A DNA stretch of 64,000 nt, taken from NCBI GenBank assembly GCA_014239365.1, contig JAAZZB010000084.1:1-64000 (forward strand), read 5' to 3'. The translations under genes were made by a program, and so were the position numbers. This document shows positions 14,446 to 24,201 of the stretch, piece after piece. The notes beneath the pieces are model-generated. The model had not been told where the DNA came from, did no database searches, and saw only the letters and a list, made by a program, of their open reading frames with translations. The DNA is from Verrucomicrobiia bacterium. Lineage in GTDB: Bacteria; Verrucomicrobiota; Verrucomicrobiia; Limisphaerales; UBA1100. Position 1 is the stretch's first letter. Each line of letters opens with the position of its first letter.

Positions 14446-15945
14446 ATGGCACGGCAAATCCACCCGGCGATGATGATTCACATTTCCAGAGACGGCGATC
14501 AGTTCGGCCCGTACAGCCCTGAGCAGGTGCAGGAGTATCTTGCTGCCGGCCAGCTATTGCCTACGGATATGGCTTGGTACGAGGGTGCGGCGGATTGGGT
14601 GCCGGTTACTCAAGTGGCTGGCGGCGCGACTGCAATGCCGGCCGCGGGCGTGGCGTGCAGCAACTGCGGCGCGGCGATGGATGCGGATCAAGTAATCTGC
14701 CTTGGGTGTGGCCAAAATCTGGATGAGCCAAAGTTGACTGAAGCGGAAGCCGCCGCCGCCGTGGCTGAGGCGATGAAGCACAAGCCGCTGGAAATTCCGC
14801 CGCCGTACACTTACGAAGATGAAACGGCTGATCGTTCCGGCGCGGTGAACTCAATCGGCTGGGCGCTGGTCACGGCTTGTTTGCTGCCGGTGTTCGGCGG
14901 CACGGAATGGAACATTGACTGGATGAATTTCTGGAAACTTCCCGACTGGCAAATGATGTTCGACATCCTTGCTCCCGGCATTCTGGGCATCGTGTGCATT
15001 GTCCTCGCCACCGCCTCGCATGGCCGCGCGCGGGGGGTGACGTTGTTGGTGTTAATGCTAATTATTTTTGGAACCGGTTTGGCCGATGACAAAGTCGGCA
15101 CGATGAATTTGCAGGTGCCTTTGGATACCACGCCCTCGGTGAGCGATGCTCCTGCGTCCGCCAATGAAAACGGCCCGGAAGAAGTCGTGGACGCAGACGA
15201 AGTGGCGCCCGGCGTGCCGAAGGCTACTTCTGAAAAGAAAGATTTAAATATCTTTTATGATAAGCTCGGCTTAAAACCCGCCGATCATCCTTTGTTGGTG
15301 ACGTTGTTTATGCTCGGCTGGGTGGGCGTGGTGTTTGCGGCTAAGTCAAGGTTGTATCGGCCCGATAGCAAGGTGGCGTGGATTGCCGGAATGATCGGCG
15401 GCGTGTTTATGATTTTATTTTGGTTAATGCCTTCCGGTGGCGGAATGATGCTCACGACAATGACCGGTGCACTCGGCAGCGATTTATTTTTGGGGATTGG
15501 TTTGCTCCTGATGTTTTTGCTGACGGTTGGGGCTGCGGTGTGTTGCTTCATCAATACCCGTCGTCTGCGGCCCAGTATGATGAAAAAATATTCCAACCTC
15601 GGCATTACATTTATGGTCGCGGGCGTGATGCTTTCGCTGGTGCCCGCGTGGGGCAAGGTGATGTACGATGAAACCAAGGCGCATCACACCAAGGCCAAGG
15701 AGCGCTTTGATGCGGTAAAGAAATCGCTTCCCAAGGCGTACATCGGCACTCAAACCGCTCAGAACGAAGCGAAGCTGGCCAAGGTGGAGAAGCCCACCAA
15801 CGCGGTCATCAACTCCGTGTGCGGCTGGATGCTCACCGGTGTGAAATATCTGGCGTGGATTGGAGGGCTGTTAATCGTGCTGCCACTGGCGTTAGTAGAA
15901 ATTTTATGCGGCCTGCGTGAGCCCGACTCTGCGGAATTTATCTGA
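14446..15945 (+). CDS. GYF_2-domain multi-pass membrane protein
   Basis: The product is 499 residues. The start at 14446 is preceded by a GGAAAAGG ribosome-binding site. A GYF_2 domain lies at about 9-55 (DQFGPYSPEQVQEYLAAGQL, then WYEGAADWVPVTQV). A zinc-ribbon-like CSNCGAAMDADQVICLGCG follows near 67-85. About seven to eight hydrophobic segments come next, with a charged loop rich in Glu and Asp between the third and fourth. GYF_2 proteins are abundant in Verrucomicrobia and thought to recruit proline-rich partners, but this one has no known role. Its stop overlaps the next GYF_2 gene (TGATG). Confidence 0.8.
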   Translation: MARQIHPAMMIHISRDGDQFGPYSPEQVQEYLAAGQLLPTDMAWYEGAADWVPVTQVAGGATAMPAAGVACSNCGAAMDADQVICLGCGQNLDEPKLTEAEAAAAVAEAMKHKPLEIPPPYTYEDETADRSGAVNSIGWALVTACLLPVFGGTEWNIDWMNFWKLPDWQMMFDILAPGILGIVCIVLATASHGRARGVTLLVLMLIIFGTGLADDKVGTMNLQVPLDTTPSVSDAPASANENGPEEVVDADEVAPGVPKATSEKKDLNIFYDKLGLKPADHPLLVTLFMLGWVGVVFAAKSRLYRPDSKVAWIAGMIGGVFMILFWLMPSGGGMMLTTMTGALGSDLFLGIGLLLMFLLTVGAAVCCFINTRRLRPSMMKKYSNLGITFMVAGVMLSLVPAWGKVMYDETKAHHTKAKERFDAVKKSLPKAYIGTQTAQNEAKLAKVEKPTNAVINSVCGWMLTGVKYLAWIGGLLIVLPLALVEILCGLREPDSAEFI

Positions 15946-17090
15946 TGGCAGGGATTTTCATTGTGGTGGATGGCCAACCCGATGGCCCGCACGATGCAGA
16001 AACTTTGCGCGCGCGCTTGGTTTCCGGTGAGTTGCCGCGCGACACTCACGCCAGCCGCGAAGGCGATGAGCAATGGATGCCGCTCACCGAATTGATCGGC
16101 GACGTGCCGGAAATTTCTGCCGAATCCAAAGCGCCCATTCCCGAAGCCAAAGTACGCACCGGCGCGTGGGTTGCACTCGGCGCATTATTTCTCGCGGCAT
16201 TTTTTTTCCCAACGCCAATGAAAGACGGATGGGGCATCGTGAATCTCCAAACCGGTTGGGTGAAGGAACACCTCGGCTGGACGCCCGTCCCGCTGATGCT
16301 GTGGCCGGCTGCGGTGGGCGCCATTGCGATCGCCTTGGGCTTGCTGCTGCACGGGCGCGCGCGGGGCGCGTTGGGCATTTTGCTCGCGTTGTTGCCGGTG
16401 CTGTTGCTGCTCATCCTGGGCGGTGGTGTGGTGGTAAATGCATTTGAATTATTTGGCGAATTGCGGGAAGCGCAAATGACCGACTTGGGTGACAAAGACA
16501 AAGTGAAAGATTTGTTCTCCTCGATGATGACGTCGGTTGCGAGCTTGAGCGCCACGGCATTTTTGGTGTTCACCGTGTTGGCGGGTGTGGCGGCGTCGCT
16601 GTACGCCACGGCGTTGCTGGTGCCCGCCGCCGTGCGCGCGTTGCGGCCGACATCCGGCGGCGCATATTACGCGGGCCTCATCGGTGGCATCGTGTTGATC
16701 ATTTTGCAACTGGTGTTGCTGTTTGTTTCCGTGCCCGTCTTGTTGGTGAATTTTGTGCAAGGCGCGGGAATGGTGTTGGGGGCGATGCTGCATATGGCGG
16801 CGGTGATCATCGCCTTCACAAACACGCCCGGTCGTCCGGCTGCGGTGGCGGTGCGGCGCGCGCGCTGGAGCCTCGGGCTCGGCTTAGGCGGCTTTGTGGT
16901 TTATGGGGCAGCGACTCTTCTGTCGGCGTTGTTGGCCGAGGGCATTCAGCACAATGTTGGGATGTATGTTTTCAAATTATGGCTGTGGTTTGCCGCAGCG
17001 GCAGGGGTGCTGCCGGTGGCGCTGGCGGATCTTTGGCTGGGCAAAACAGTTGACGCGCCCGCGCAATTGCCCGAAACAACCCGCCTATGA
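15945..17090 (+). CDS. GYF_2-domain multi-pass membrane protein
   Basis: The product is 381 residues. A divergent GYF_2 domain occupies about 1-52 ([18 protein letters not shown], then [10 protein letters not shown]). Roughly seven membrane segments follow, among them [21 protein letters not shown] and [21 protein letters not shown]. It overlaps the preceding GYF_2 gene by one base and the following glnS by four (ATGA), so all three are probably translated from one mRNA. The function is unknown. Confidence 0.8.
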   Translation: MAGIFIVVDGQPDGPHDAETLRARLVSGELPRDTHASREGDEQWMPLTELIGDVPEISAESKAPIPEAKVRTGAWVALGALFLAAFFFPTPMKDGWGIVNLQTGWVKEHLGWTPVPLMLWPAAVGAIAIALGLLLHGRARGALGILLALLPVLLLLILGGGVVVNAFELFGELREAQMTDLGDKDKVKDLFSSMMTSVASLSATAFLVFTVLAGVAASLYATALLVPAAVRALRPTSGGAYYAGLIGGIVLIILQLVLLFVSVPVLLVNFVQGAGMVLGAMLHMAAVIIAFTNTPGRPAAVAVRRARWSLGLGLGGFVVYGAATLLSALLAEGIQHNVGMYVFKLWLWFAAAAGVLPVALADLWLGKTVDAPAQLPETTRL

Positions 17091-18781
17091 ATGACGCCGA
17101 AGGCAACGAACCGTTGAAAGATTTCATCCGCGACCGCGTGGTGGCGGATGTGGCGGCGGAGGCGTATCCCGGTGTGGTCACGCGTTTCCCGCCGGAGCCC
17201 AACGGTTATTTGCACATCGGCCACGCGAAATCCATTTGCCTGAACTTCGGCATCGCCCTGGAAAATGGCGGCGTGTGCAACCTGCGCTTCGATGACACAA
17301 ACCCGGCGAAGGAGGACACCGAGTTTGTGGAATCGATCACCGAAGACGTGCGCTGGCTGATTGAGGGCTGGGCGGATTCGGTGATTTCCAAAGAAACATT
17401 TTTTGCCTCCAGTTATTTTGAGCAGCTGCACGATTACGCCGTGCAACTGATCCGCGATGGCAATGCGTACGTTTGCGATCTCTCGCTTGAAGAATGGGAA
17501 AGCTATCGTGGCGCGCCCGAACTGCCCGGCAAAGAAAGCCCGCATCGCAATCGCGCCGTGGAGGAGAACCTCGATTTGTTTTCCCGAATGCGCGCGGGCG
17601 AGTTTGCCGATGGCGAAAAAACGTTGCGCGCGAAAATCGATATGGCCTCGCCGAATTTGCATTTGCGCGATCCCGTGATTTATCGCATCCGCCACGAGGC
17701 GCATCATCAGGCCGGCGAGGCGTGGTGCATTTATCCGATGTACGATTTCACGCATTGTCTTTCGGATAGTATTGAGGGCATTTCGCATTCCATCTGCACG
17801 CTGGAATTTGAGGTGCACCGGCCCTTGTACGATTGGGTGCTCGATCATTTGCCCGTGCCGCCGCCGCGCCCGCATCAGCACGAGTTTTCGCGCCTCAACC
17901 CCACGTACATGGTGATGAGCAAACGCAAGTTGCGGCAGCTCGTGGAGGAAAATCACGTGCACGGCTGGGACGATCCGCGGATGCCCACCATTGCGGGCTA
18001 TCGACGGCGCGGCTTCACGGCGGCCTCCATTCGCAATTTTTGCCAGGGCGTGGGCGTCACCAAATTCAAAGGCGTCACCGATGTTGGCTTGTTGGAAAAT
18101 TCCATTCGCGAAGAACTTAATAAGTCTGCCGAACGCCGATGCGCGGTGCTTGATCCGCTGGAAGTGATGATTGATAATTATCCCGAAGGCGAATCTGAAG
18201 AACTTGAAGCGGTCAACAATCCGGAAGACGAAAGCGCCGGCAAACGCGCGTTGCCATTCGGGCGGCGGCTCTTTATCGAGCGCGCGGATTTTATGGAAGA
18301 CCCGCCCAAGAAATTTTTCCGGCTTGGGCCCGGACGCGAAGTGCGTTTGCGCTACGCTTATTTCATCACCTGCCAACGCGTGGAAAAAGATGAGGCCGGA
18401 AATATCCTGCGCATCCACTGCACGTACGATCCCGAAACACGCGGCGGCAGTGCGCCCGATGGCCGCAAAGTAAAAGGTACCCTCCACTGGGTGAGCGCCG
18501 ACCACGCCGTGGATGCCGAGGTGCGTTTGTACGACCGGCTATTCACCGAAGCCGAGCCGGAGGCGGAAGGCGATTTTCTCGATTGCCTAAATCCTGATTC
18601 ATTGAAAACGATCACCGCCAAACTCGAGCCTTCGCTTGCCAAAGTCACAGCGGGTCAACGCGTCCAATTCGAACGCCTCGGATATTTCACGCCCGATCCC
18701 AAAGACAGCACGCCGGACAATCTCGTCTTCAATCGCATCGTCGGCCTCCGCGATCGCTGGGCTAAGCTGGCAAAAAAGTAA
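17087..18781 (+). CDS. glnS: Glutaminyl-tRNA synthetase
   Basis: This class I synthetase charges tRNA-Gln. The 564 residues are close to the E. coli enzyme in length. Key motifs are [17 protein letters not shown] (HIGH) near residue 31 and VMSKRKL (KMSKS counterpart) near 279. The C-terminal half has the two beta-barrel anticodon-binding domains of the Gln type. Presence of glnS means glutamine tRNA can be charged directly and need not rely on the GatCAB amidotransferase. The stop is followed immediately by an ACACGGATT hairpin. Confidence 0.96.
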   Translation: MNDAEGNEPLKDFIRDRVVADVAAEAYPGVVTRFPPEPNGYLHIGHAKSICLNFGIALENGGVCNLRFDDTNPAKEDTEFVESITEDVRWLIEGWADSVISKETFFASSYFEQLHDYAVQLIRDGNAYVCDLSLEEWESYRGAPELPGKESPHRNRAVEENLDLFSRMRAGEFADGEKTLRAKIDMASPNLHLRDPVIYRIRHEAHHQAGEAWCIYPMYDFTHCLSDSIEGISHSICTLEFEVHRPLYDWVLDHLPVPPPRPHQHEFSRLNPTYMVMSKRKLRQLVEENHVHGWDDPRMPTIAGYRRRGFTAASIRNFCQGVGVTKFKGVTDVGLLENSIREELNKSAERRCAVLDPLEVMIDNYPEGESEELEAVNNPEDESAGKRALPFGRRLFIERADFMEDPPKKFFRLGPGREVRLRYAYFITCQRVEKDEAGNILRIHCTYDPETRGGSAPDGRKVKGTLHWVSADHAVDAEVRLYDRLFTEAEPEAEGDFLDCLNPDSLKTITAKLEPSLAKVTAGQRVQFERLGYFTPDPKDSTPDNLVFNRIVGLRDRWAKLAKK

Positions 18782-18831
18782 GACACGGATTACACGGATT
18801 AACACAGATTTTAATCCGTGAAATCCGTGTC
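18782..18831. repeat. GACACGGATT hairpin after glnS
   Basis: Perfect ten-base arms GACACGGATT (18782-18791) and AATCCGTGTC (18822-18831) begin at the base after the glnS stop codon. Related elements follow aroC (25291-25352) and glcD (43082-43138), and one lies before miaB (63150-63189). Confidence 0.85.
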
Positions 18832-18889
18832 TAAAAACGTTACTCACTGAAGGTTGATTGGGAGTGAGAAATCGGCTAGATTAAAGGGG

Positions 18890-19975
18890 ATGCGTTTCTG
18901 GATGTCATTGATTGGATCGGGACTGTTGCTTTCGGAAGCGGCGGCGGCGGATTCGGTGGTGTGGCACCCCAAGGCGCGCACGTTTGATATGAACGTGCGG
19001 GCGATGGGGCTGGAACAATTGCTGGGCGTTATCAAAGCGGAAACCGGCTGGGAAGTGCTGGTGGAGCCGGGGCTGAAGGGGCGCGTGGAGGTGAAGTTTC
19101 GCAATAAATCGGCGGCGGACGCGATGCGGTTTCTGTTGGGGGATAAACGGTTCTCGCTCGTGCCCCGCACCAAAGGCGGCACGCGCCTGATGGTTTATGA
19201 GAGCAACCTGCGCGGGGCCACACAAAAGGTGGCCTCCGAAATGCTCGCCTACGAAGCGGAGCCCTTGGCGCCCGGCGCGGATGATGGCCGCCTGCTCACG
19301 CTCAAGGTGAAGGTGCATCATCTGAAAAGCAGTTTTGCCTCCATCAATGCGGATTCCAAACTCACCAACATTCGCCCTTTGCTCGCGGGCGTGAATGAAC
19401 TGTGGCAGTCGGCGAACATCCGTTTTGTGGCCGATCGACCGGTGCCCATGCGCGCGGCGGATCGCGATGCGGAAAAGGCATTTGCCGGATTGTTCAAACC
19501 GGGCGTTTCCGCCACGGCCGTGGCGCAACTTCAATCGCGCATTTTACATAAAATGCTTCCGGACTTGCCGGACCGCGGGAAGGTGTTTCACATCGTCGTC
19601 ATTTACACAATGCCGCGCGCGTATGGCGCGGTGTATTTGCCGGCCAAAGGGATGGTGCTAATGCCGCAGGTGAAGTTCGCCGCGTTAGTGGATGCCGATG
19701 GGGTTTGGAAAGATGGCTCGCCGGTATTCTTCGCGCAGTCGAACATTCTCGCGCACGAAATGGGCCACTCACTTTCGCTGCCGCACGTGGCCACGCAAGG
19801 CAACCTGATGATTGATGGCAAGCTGCGCGAAGGCGGCGGCGTGGGGCCGGGCAACAAACTCGCGGCCAAGCAAATCATCGCCGCGCGGAGGCAAGCCTTT
19901 ACCGGCGGCCCCTATGTGCCGGGCCTCAATCCACGGCCCACCAAGCCCGCTCCACCCAAGTCGCCGGAAGATTGA
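18890..19975 (+). CDS. Secreted zinc metallopeptidase with N-terminal STN-like domain
   Basis: The product is about 361 residues from the ATG at 18890, where a signal peptide begins (SLIGSGLLLSEAAA). Residues about 25-105 resemble the short secretin/TonB N-terminal (STN) domain (FDMNVRAMGLEQLLGVI, FRNKSAADAMRFLL). The C-terminal catalytic part has the zinc motif HEMGHSLSLPH near 285 and a Met-turn candidate GNLM soon after. This resembles matrixin-type metzincins, although the Gly normally at position 8 of the motif is Ser. The tail is Pro/Lys-rich. The substrate is unknown. Confidence 0.75.
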   Translation: MRFWMSLIGSGLLLSEAAAADSVVWHPKARTFDMNVRAMGLEQLLGVIKAETGWEVLVEPGLKGRVEVKFRNKSAADAMRFLLGDKRFSLVPRTKGGTRLMVYESNLRGATQKVASEMLAYEAEPLAPGADDGRLLTLKVKVHHLKSSFASINADSKLTNIRPLLAGVNELWQSANIRFVADRPVPMRAADRDAEKAFAGLFKPGVSATAVAQLQSRILHKMLPDLPDRGKVFHIVVIYTMPRAYGAVYLPAKGMVLMPQVKFAALVDADGVWKDGSPVFFAQSNILAHEMGHSLSLPHVATQGNLMIDGKLREGGGVGPGNKLAAKQIIAARRQAFTGGPYVPGLNPRPTKPAPPKSPED

Positions 19976-20011
19976 TTTCGGCATCGCCGGGTGTTACCTT
20001 CGCGCCACGTT

Positions 20012-20284
20012 ATGGACGATCCATTATTGCAGGCACTCAACGAATCGGGCGACGACCTCATCGCCGCATTAAAAACCGTGGCGCGCGCGGAGGTATGCGT
20101 GGTGGTGACAAACGGCGCGTTGGTGGGGCTCAACCTCGACGGCTCCAAAATCACCGATGCCGGTTTGGAAAAACTCGGCGGGCAGGAACAACTCCGTTGG
20201 GTGGGCCTCGCGGGCACGGGCGTTTCGCCCGAAGGCGTCGCCCAGTTGCAGAAGAGTTTGCCCAATTGCAACGTGCTTCATTAA
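20012..20284 (+). CDS. Small leucine-rich-repeat protein
   Basis: The product is 90 residues. The C-terminal half carries about two LRR units of the type common in planctomycetes and verrucomicrobia (LNLDGSKITDAGLEKLGG, then RWVGLAGTGVSPEGVAQLQ). No signal peptide is obvious. The start is ATG 20012; a GTG at 19991 is in frame. The stop abuts the pseudopilin start. An interaction module is the most that can be said. Confidence 0.65.
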   Translation: MDDPLLQALNESGDDLIAALKTVARAEVCVVVTNGALVGLNLDGSKITDAGLEKLGGQEQLRWVGLAGTGVSPEGVAQLQKSLPNCNVLH

Positions 20285-20497
20285 ATGAAACTTAGCCGCC
20301 ACAAATCCGGTCGTGGATTTTCCCTTGTGGAAATGTTGGTGGTGATTGTGATCATCGGCATTCTGCTCGCTCTGATGCTGCCGGTGTTTGCCAAGGCGAT
20401 CAGCAAGGCTCGCAGCCTCGGTCGTCCGGTGGATCCCAATGATCCCAGCAAAGGGATGTACGGCCCTTCCTCCGTGCGGCCGGAAGATTTGGACTAA
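20285..20497 (+). CDS. Short type IV pilin-like/pseudopilin protein
   Basis: The product is 70 residues. A class III (prepilin) signal is clear: a basic leader ending in Gly, then FSLVEMLVVIVIIGILLALMLP with Glu at +5. Only about 30 residues follow the helix, much shorter than a normal pilin. It could be a minor pseudopilin or a remnant. The window's prepilin peptidase (25359-26540) would be its processing enzyme. The start follows the LRR gene stop with no gap. Confidence 0.75.
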   Translation: MKLSRHKSGRGFSLVEMLVVIVIIGILLALMLPVFAKAISKARSLGRPVDPNDPSKGMYGPSSVRPEDLD

Positions 20498-20576
20498 AGA
20501 GTTGGGCTAAGTCGACGGCGGTTTTCGGATGGTTTTTTGAAGTGCATTGAGTTAGGTTTTTTGGCCTTAACGAACG

Positions 20577-22700
20577 ATGGCCGCGTACTACGTCCAGAAA
20601 GATGGCGGACATTTTGGCCCGCTCTCGCACGATGAACTGCAACAGTACATCGCCGCCGGCGTGTTGTCGGTGGAAGACTGGGCGCTTGAGGAAGGCCAAA
20701 CCGCCTGGGTGCCGCTGGGCACTTATGTGCAGGCATCGCCTGAACCGGTGGCGCTTGCCGATCCTGCGAATCAAAATCAATCGCCTGAATCTTCCGGCTT
20801 CGGGATGGCGTCTGCCGGGGTGGCGTTGTTGTTGATTGCCGGTGGCGCATTTGGCGCGTGGCAAATTTGGGGCGGCAAATCTAATGCGCCCTCGCAATCC
20901 GGAATTGAAGTGAGCCTCCTGCAGCCGGGCGATATGCCGGAGGCTTTGCCACCTCAAAAACTAAAGCCCCTGCCCACCAATAATTTGCCGGCGGTTGTGC
21001 CCGGAGAATTAATTTTTATTTCACAAGAAAACATTTTCCCACTCCAAGCCCGGGCCAAGGCCGGGGATGCCGCGGCAATGCTGGAGCTGGCGCGTCGTCA
21101 CGAAACCGGCTGGGGCGTGCGCTGGGATCCGGCTGCCGCGTTCAAATTGGCCGAGCGCGCCGCTGCCAAAGACGAGCCGCGCGCGCGGGTGTTGCTGGCA
21201 TTTTATTGTATGAGCGGCTATGGCGCGGACCGCGTGGATGTGAAACGCGCCGCTCAATTGGAGCAATCCGGCACATTGGAACGCGTGCAAAAAATGGCCG
21301 ACGAAGGCGATGCCGTCGCGCTGGCGATTCTTGGGCTCAGCAATAAACCCCGGCGCGGGTTTGCCGGCAACCCGGAGCTGGCGTATCGGCAATTCCGTTT
21401 GGCGGCGGATCAGTACGACGTTCAGGCGCAGCATTGGGTCGGGTTAATGGAAGTCACTGGAGTGGGCACGAAGCGCGATGTGGCTCGCGGCGCACGATGG
21501 ATTGCCGCCGCCGCCGGGCGCGGACAGGCGCTGAGTATTTCTCTCCTTGGCCGGATGCATTTTCTGGGCCAAGGGTTGCCGGAAAATTCCAGCGAAGGCG
21601 TGCGGCTCATTCGCCGCGCCGCCGGGATGGGCGTTCCGCTTGCCCGCTATCGATTAGGGTTTATGTATTTGAAAGGCACCAATCTCGAGGCCGACCCCCG
21701 CCAAGCCTGCGTTTGGTTGCTGCTCGCTTATGATAAAATGAACATTGCACGGCCGCATCTGAAAAAATTGCGCGACGAAATGGATCCGGCGGATTACGAC
21801 CACGCCCTCGCCGAAGCCACCCGAATTGATGACACCTTTACCGACCCCGGCCTGCCACCGCCCGATCCCAATCGCCCGCCCAATCCACCCGTCATTGGCA
21901 AGCCCGTTCAACCCGGCGTGGCGGTGTTGCCGCCGGTATTGCCCAAAGGCTCGCCCGCTGCCGAGTTGCAGCGGGTTGCTGCGGGCGTGTCCGAGGGCAA
22001 ACCCATCGTTTTCTGGAACGCTCTGCCGATGCAGCAACAGGTCGATTTGAAAGGGTTATTGCGGGTCGCCGGCCAATACTTATCTGCTGAGGATCATCGC
22101 CGCCTCTTTGTTGTGCTTGGGCGAATCGCAAAGCTAATGCGCGAGAAAAAAACCGAACTCATCCCCTTGGCCCCGGAAGAGTTGCGGCCCTATTGGGACA
22201 CCGCTGCGGTGGTGCTGGGCACGCTTGCGAAAAGTGAATTCGCCGATCCCAAGTGGTTTGAAAAACCGGATGTGCCCAAATTGCTCAACGGAACGGGGGC
22301 CAGTCTTTGTGCAGAATTGTTGAAACACAAAAAAGTGTATCCGTGGCAGTGGAATGATTTGCGGGTTGTGCCCGTCAGCGAATCGGGCGATGAAGCGGTC
22401 GTGGAAATGTGGGCTAACAATCAATCCAAACGACTTGTGCTGCACCGAGTGGAGGGCAAGTGGTTGCCCGTAGTTTGGGTTGCGACTTGGGGCGCGGCCA
22501 TTGCCGATGCCAAAAAAACTTTGGGCGAACCCGAGGTGCCGAGTGATGCGCGCGATGCTTTTTTGCGTCACTTGGGCGTGTTAGAAATTGGGTTGGAACA
22601 GTTGGATACCTCTGAGAATGAAGATCAATTCAAAGCGCGCGCCCAAGGATTGCTAAAAGCGTTGCTGCCAAAACCACCCAACGAAACCAACGAACCTTAA
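20577..22700 (+). CDS. GYF_2-domain membrane-anchored protein with Sel1-like repeats
   Basis: The product is 707 residues. It has a GYF_2 domain at 1-47 (GGHFGPLSHDELQQYIAAGVL), one membrane helix near 80-103 (MASAGVALLLIAGGAFGAW), then six or so Sel1-like helical repeats at about 160-400. Examples are AAMLELARRHETGWGVRWDPAAA and HWVGLMEVTGVGTKRDVARG. A Pro-rich linker with PPPDPNRPPNPP comes near 435, and an unassigned C-terminal domain follows. GYF-type domains bind Pro-rich stretches, so the linker could be a self-ligand. It converges with the Sel1 lipoprotein gene with one base between the stops. Confidence 0.8.
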   Translation: MAAYYVQKDGGHFGPLSHDELQQYIAAGVLSVEDWALEEGQTAWVPLGTYVQASPEPVALADPANQNQSPESSGFGMASAGVALLLIAGGAFGAWQIWGGKSNAPSQSGIEVSLLQPGDMPEALPPQKLKPLPTNNLPAVVPGELIFISQENIFPLQARAKAGDAAAMLELARRHETGWGVRWDPAAAFKLAERAAAKDEPRARVLLAFYCMSGYGADRVDVKRAAQLEQSGTLERVQKMADEGDAVALAILGLSNKPRRGFAGNPELAYRQFRLAADQYDVQAQHWVGLMEVTGVGTKRDVARGARWIAAAAGRGQALSISLLGRMHFLGQGLPENSSEGVRLIRRAAGMGVPLARYRLGFMYLKGTNLEADPRQACVWLLLAYDKMNIARPHLKKLRDEMDPADYDHALAEATRIDDTFTDPGLPPPDPNRPPNPPVIGKPVQPGVAVLPPVLPKGSPAAELQRVAAGVSEGKPIVFWNALPMQQQVDLKGLLRVAGQYLSAEDHRRLFVVLGRIAKLMREKKTELIPLAPEELRPYWDTAAVVLGTLAKSEFADPKWFEKPDVPKLLNGTGASLCAELLKHKKVYPWQWNDLRVVPVSESGDEAVVEMWANNQSKRLVLHRVEGKWLPVVWVATWGAAIADAKKTLGEPEVPSDARDAFLRHLGVLEIGLEQLDTSENEDQFKARAQGLLKALLPKPPNETNEP

Positions 22701-22701
22701 A

Positions 22702-24090
22702 CTATTCCGTGCCCGTGTTCTCCAGCGGGCGTACTTCTTCAAACACGGGTGCGGGCCGGTACGCACGCGCCAATCGCACGGCTTCCACTCGCTCTGCTTC
22801 GGTCATTTCTTTATCCAGTAACCCCCGCAATTCCTCGGTTTTCTCATTGCCAATTTGGGCGGCCAACAACACCCATTTGTAGGCTTGCACCAAATCGCGT
22901 TCTCCCAGCCGACCGGTCCCGTGTAAAATCGAAAGCTGCAGTTGGGCCACCGTGAGGCCCTGTTGTGCGGCGTGTTCGTACCATTCCGCGGCCTTCAGAA
23001 AATCTTTGCTGACGCCTTCGCCGAGTTCGTACATTTCCCCCAGCGCCGCCTGCGCATAAACATTGTCGGCGTTGGCGGCGCGTTGGATCCAGTCCGCCGC
23101 CGTGATGAGGTCGCGCTTCACGCCGCGGCCTTCGCGAAATAAAATGCCAAGATTATACATACTCATCGTGTAGCCGCTTTCCGCTGCGCGTGTGTAATAC
23201 TGAATCGCCAATCGATAGTTGCGCGGCACGAGCCGCCCTTGTTCATATAGCCAAGCCATCGCGTGCAGCGAGAGGGGATTGCCTTTTTCAACCGCAAACG
23301 CGTAATGCTTGAGCGCTTGTTGGACGTCGCGTTTTATGCCGATGCCTTTTTCGTGAATGAGCCCGAGGTTGTGATGCGCGTGGGAATTTTCTTGTGCGGC
23401 GGATTTGCGGAACCATCGGATGGCCTCCTGCGCCTGTGCTTTGCCGCCCAGCCCGTCGCGCAATAACCGGCCGAGATTATTCTGCGCCATCGATTGGCCG
23501 GGCAGGCTTTTGCCGGTGGAAAAATCTTTGCGATCGCGCGCGGCGCGTTCGTAGTAGTGGCGTGCCTTTACGTAATCACGCTTCAACCCAAAGCCGCGTT
23601 CGTACATCCAGCCGAGATTGTTTTGCGCGTGCTCATTTCCTTTCGCTGCAGCCATTTGAAATAACTGCACCGCGGTGCGGTGATCTTTGATGACGCCCCG
23701 CCCATCGCGATACAGACAACCGAGATTGTTTTGGGCCATCGAAATGTCGCCGCGTTCGGCGGCCACGCGATAGAGCCGCGCTGCTTCGGTGGGGTCGGCC
23801 TTCACTTCGTAGCCGGTGTCGTAACGCCAGCCCAGCTGCATCATCGCCATATATTCGCCCGCCTTCACGCGTGCCTCGAGATTTTTCAGCGGCGTGTCTT
23901 TCAGTCGCCGGATGGCTTTGTAATCGCCTTTGCGCGCCATCGCCAGCAATTCCTTGCGGGATTTGCTGTTGTAATAATCTTCGGACGAAGCGAACGGATC
24001 CGTGGGGTCAAACGTCTCGCACGCCATCAGCGCAAGCACGCCGACGGCCATACAAATGTTTTTGAGATTCCCCCCCATCACCTTTTTCAT
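22702..24090 (-). CDS. Sel1-repeat lipoprotein
   Basis: The product is about 462 residues from the ATG at 24090; an ATG at 24111 is also in frame. A lipoprotein signal ends at VLALMAC. Almost the whole mature protein is tandem Sel1 repeats of about 36 residues with the consensus A-x-x-N-L-G-x-L-Y-x-x-G-x-G-V-x-x-D. Examples are MAQNNLGCLYRDGRGVIKDH and HAQNNLGWMYERGFGLKRDY. Sel1 solenoids act as protein-interaction scaffolds. Opposite orientation to the GYF_2/Sel1 gene beside it suggests a related but separately controlled pair. Confidence 0.85.
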   Translation of the reverse strand: MKKVMGGNLKNICMAVGVLALMACETFDPTDPFASSEDYYNSKSRKELLAMARKGDYKAIRRLKDTPLKNLEARVKAGEYMAMMQLGWRYDTGYEVKADPTEAARLYRVAAERGDISMAQNNLGCLYRDGRGVIKDHRTAVQLFQMAAAKGNEHAQNNLGWMYERGFGLKRDYVKARHYYERAARDRKDFSTGKSLPGQSMAQNNLGRLLRDGLGGKAQAQEAIRWFRKSAAQENSHAHHNLGLIHEKGIGIKRDVQQALKHYAFAVEKGNPLSLHAMAWLYEQGRLVPRNYRLAIQYYTRAAESGYTMSMYNLGILFREGRGVKRDLITAADWIQRAANADNVYAQAALGEMYELGEGVSKDFLKAAEWYEHAAQQGLTVAQLQLSILHGTGRLGERDLVQAYKWVLLAAQIGNEKTEELRGLLDKEMTEAERVEAVRLARAYRPAPVFEEVRPLENTGTE

Positions 24091-24201
24091 CGTGCTGTTT
24101 TCATTTCTCAACTCAAGCGAAAATCATTCACATTTCGCCGTCTCATTTCGCGTTGATCGCGCCGGATTGATTCCGGGGCCGTTCTGTGCCATCCTCCGCG
24201 T

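Noticed and set aside
16946..18505. Open frame of 519 codons on the minus strand
   Set aside because: It is antisense to glnS and the end of a GYF_2 gene; the predicted protein has no recognisable motif, whereas glnS is certain.
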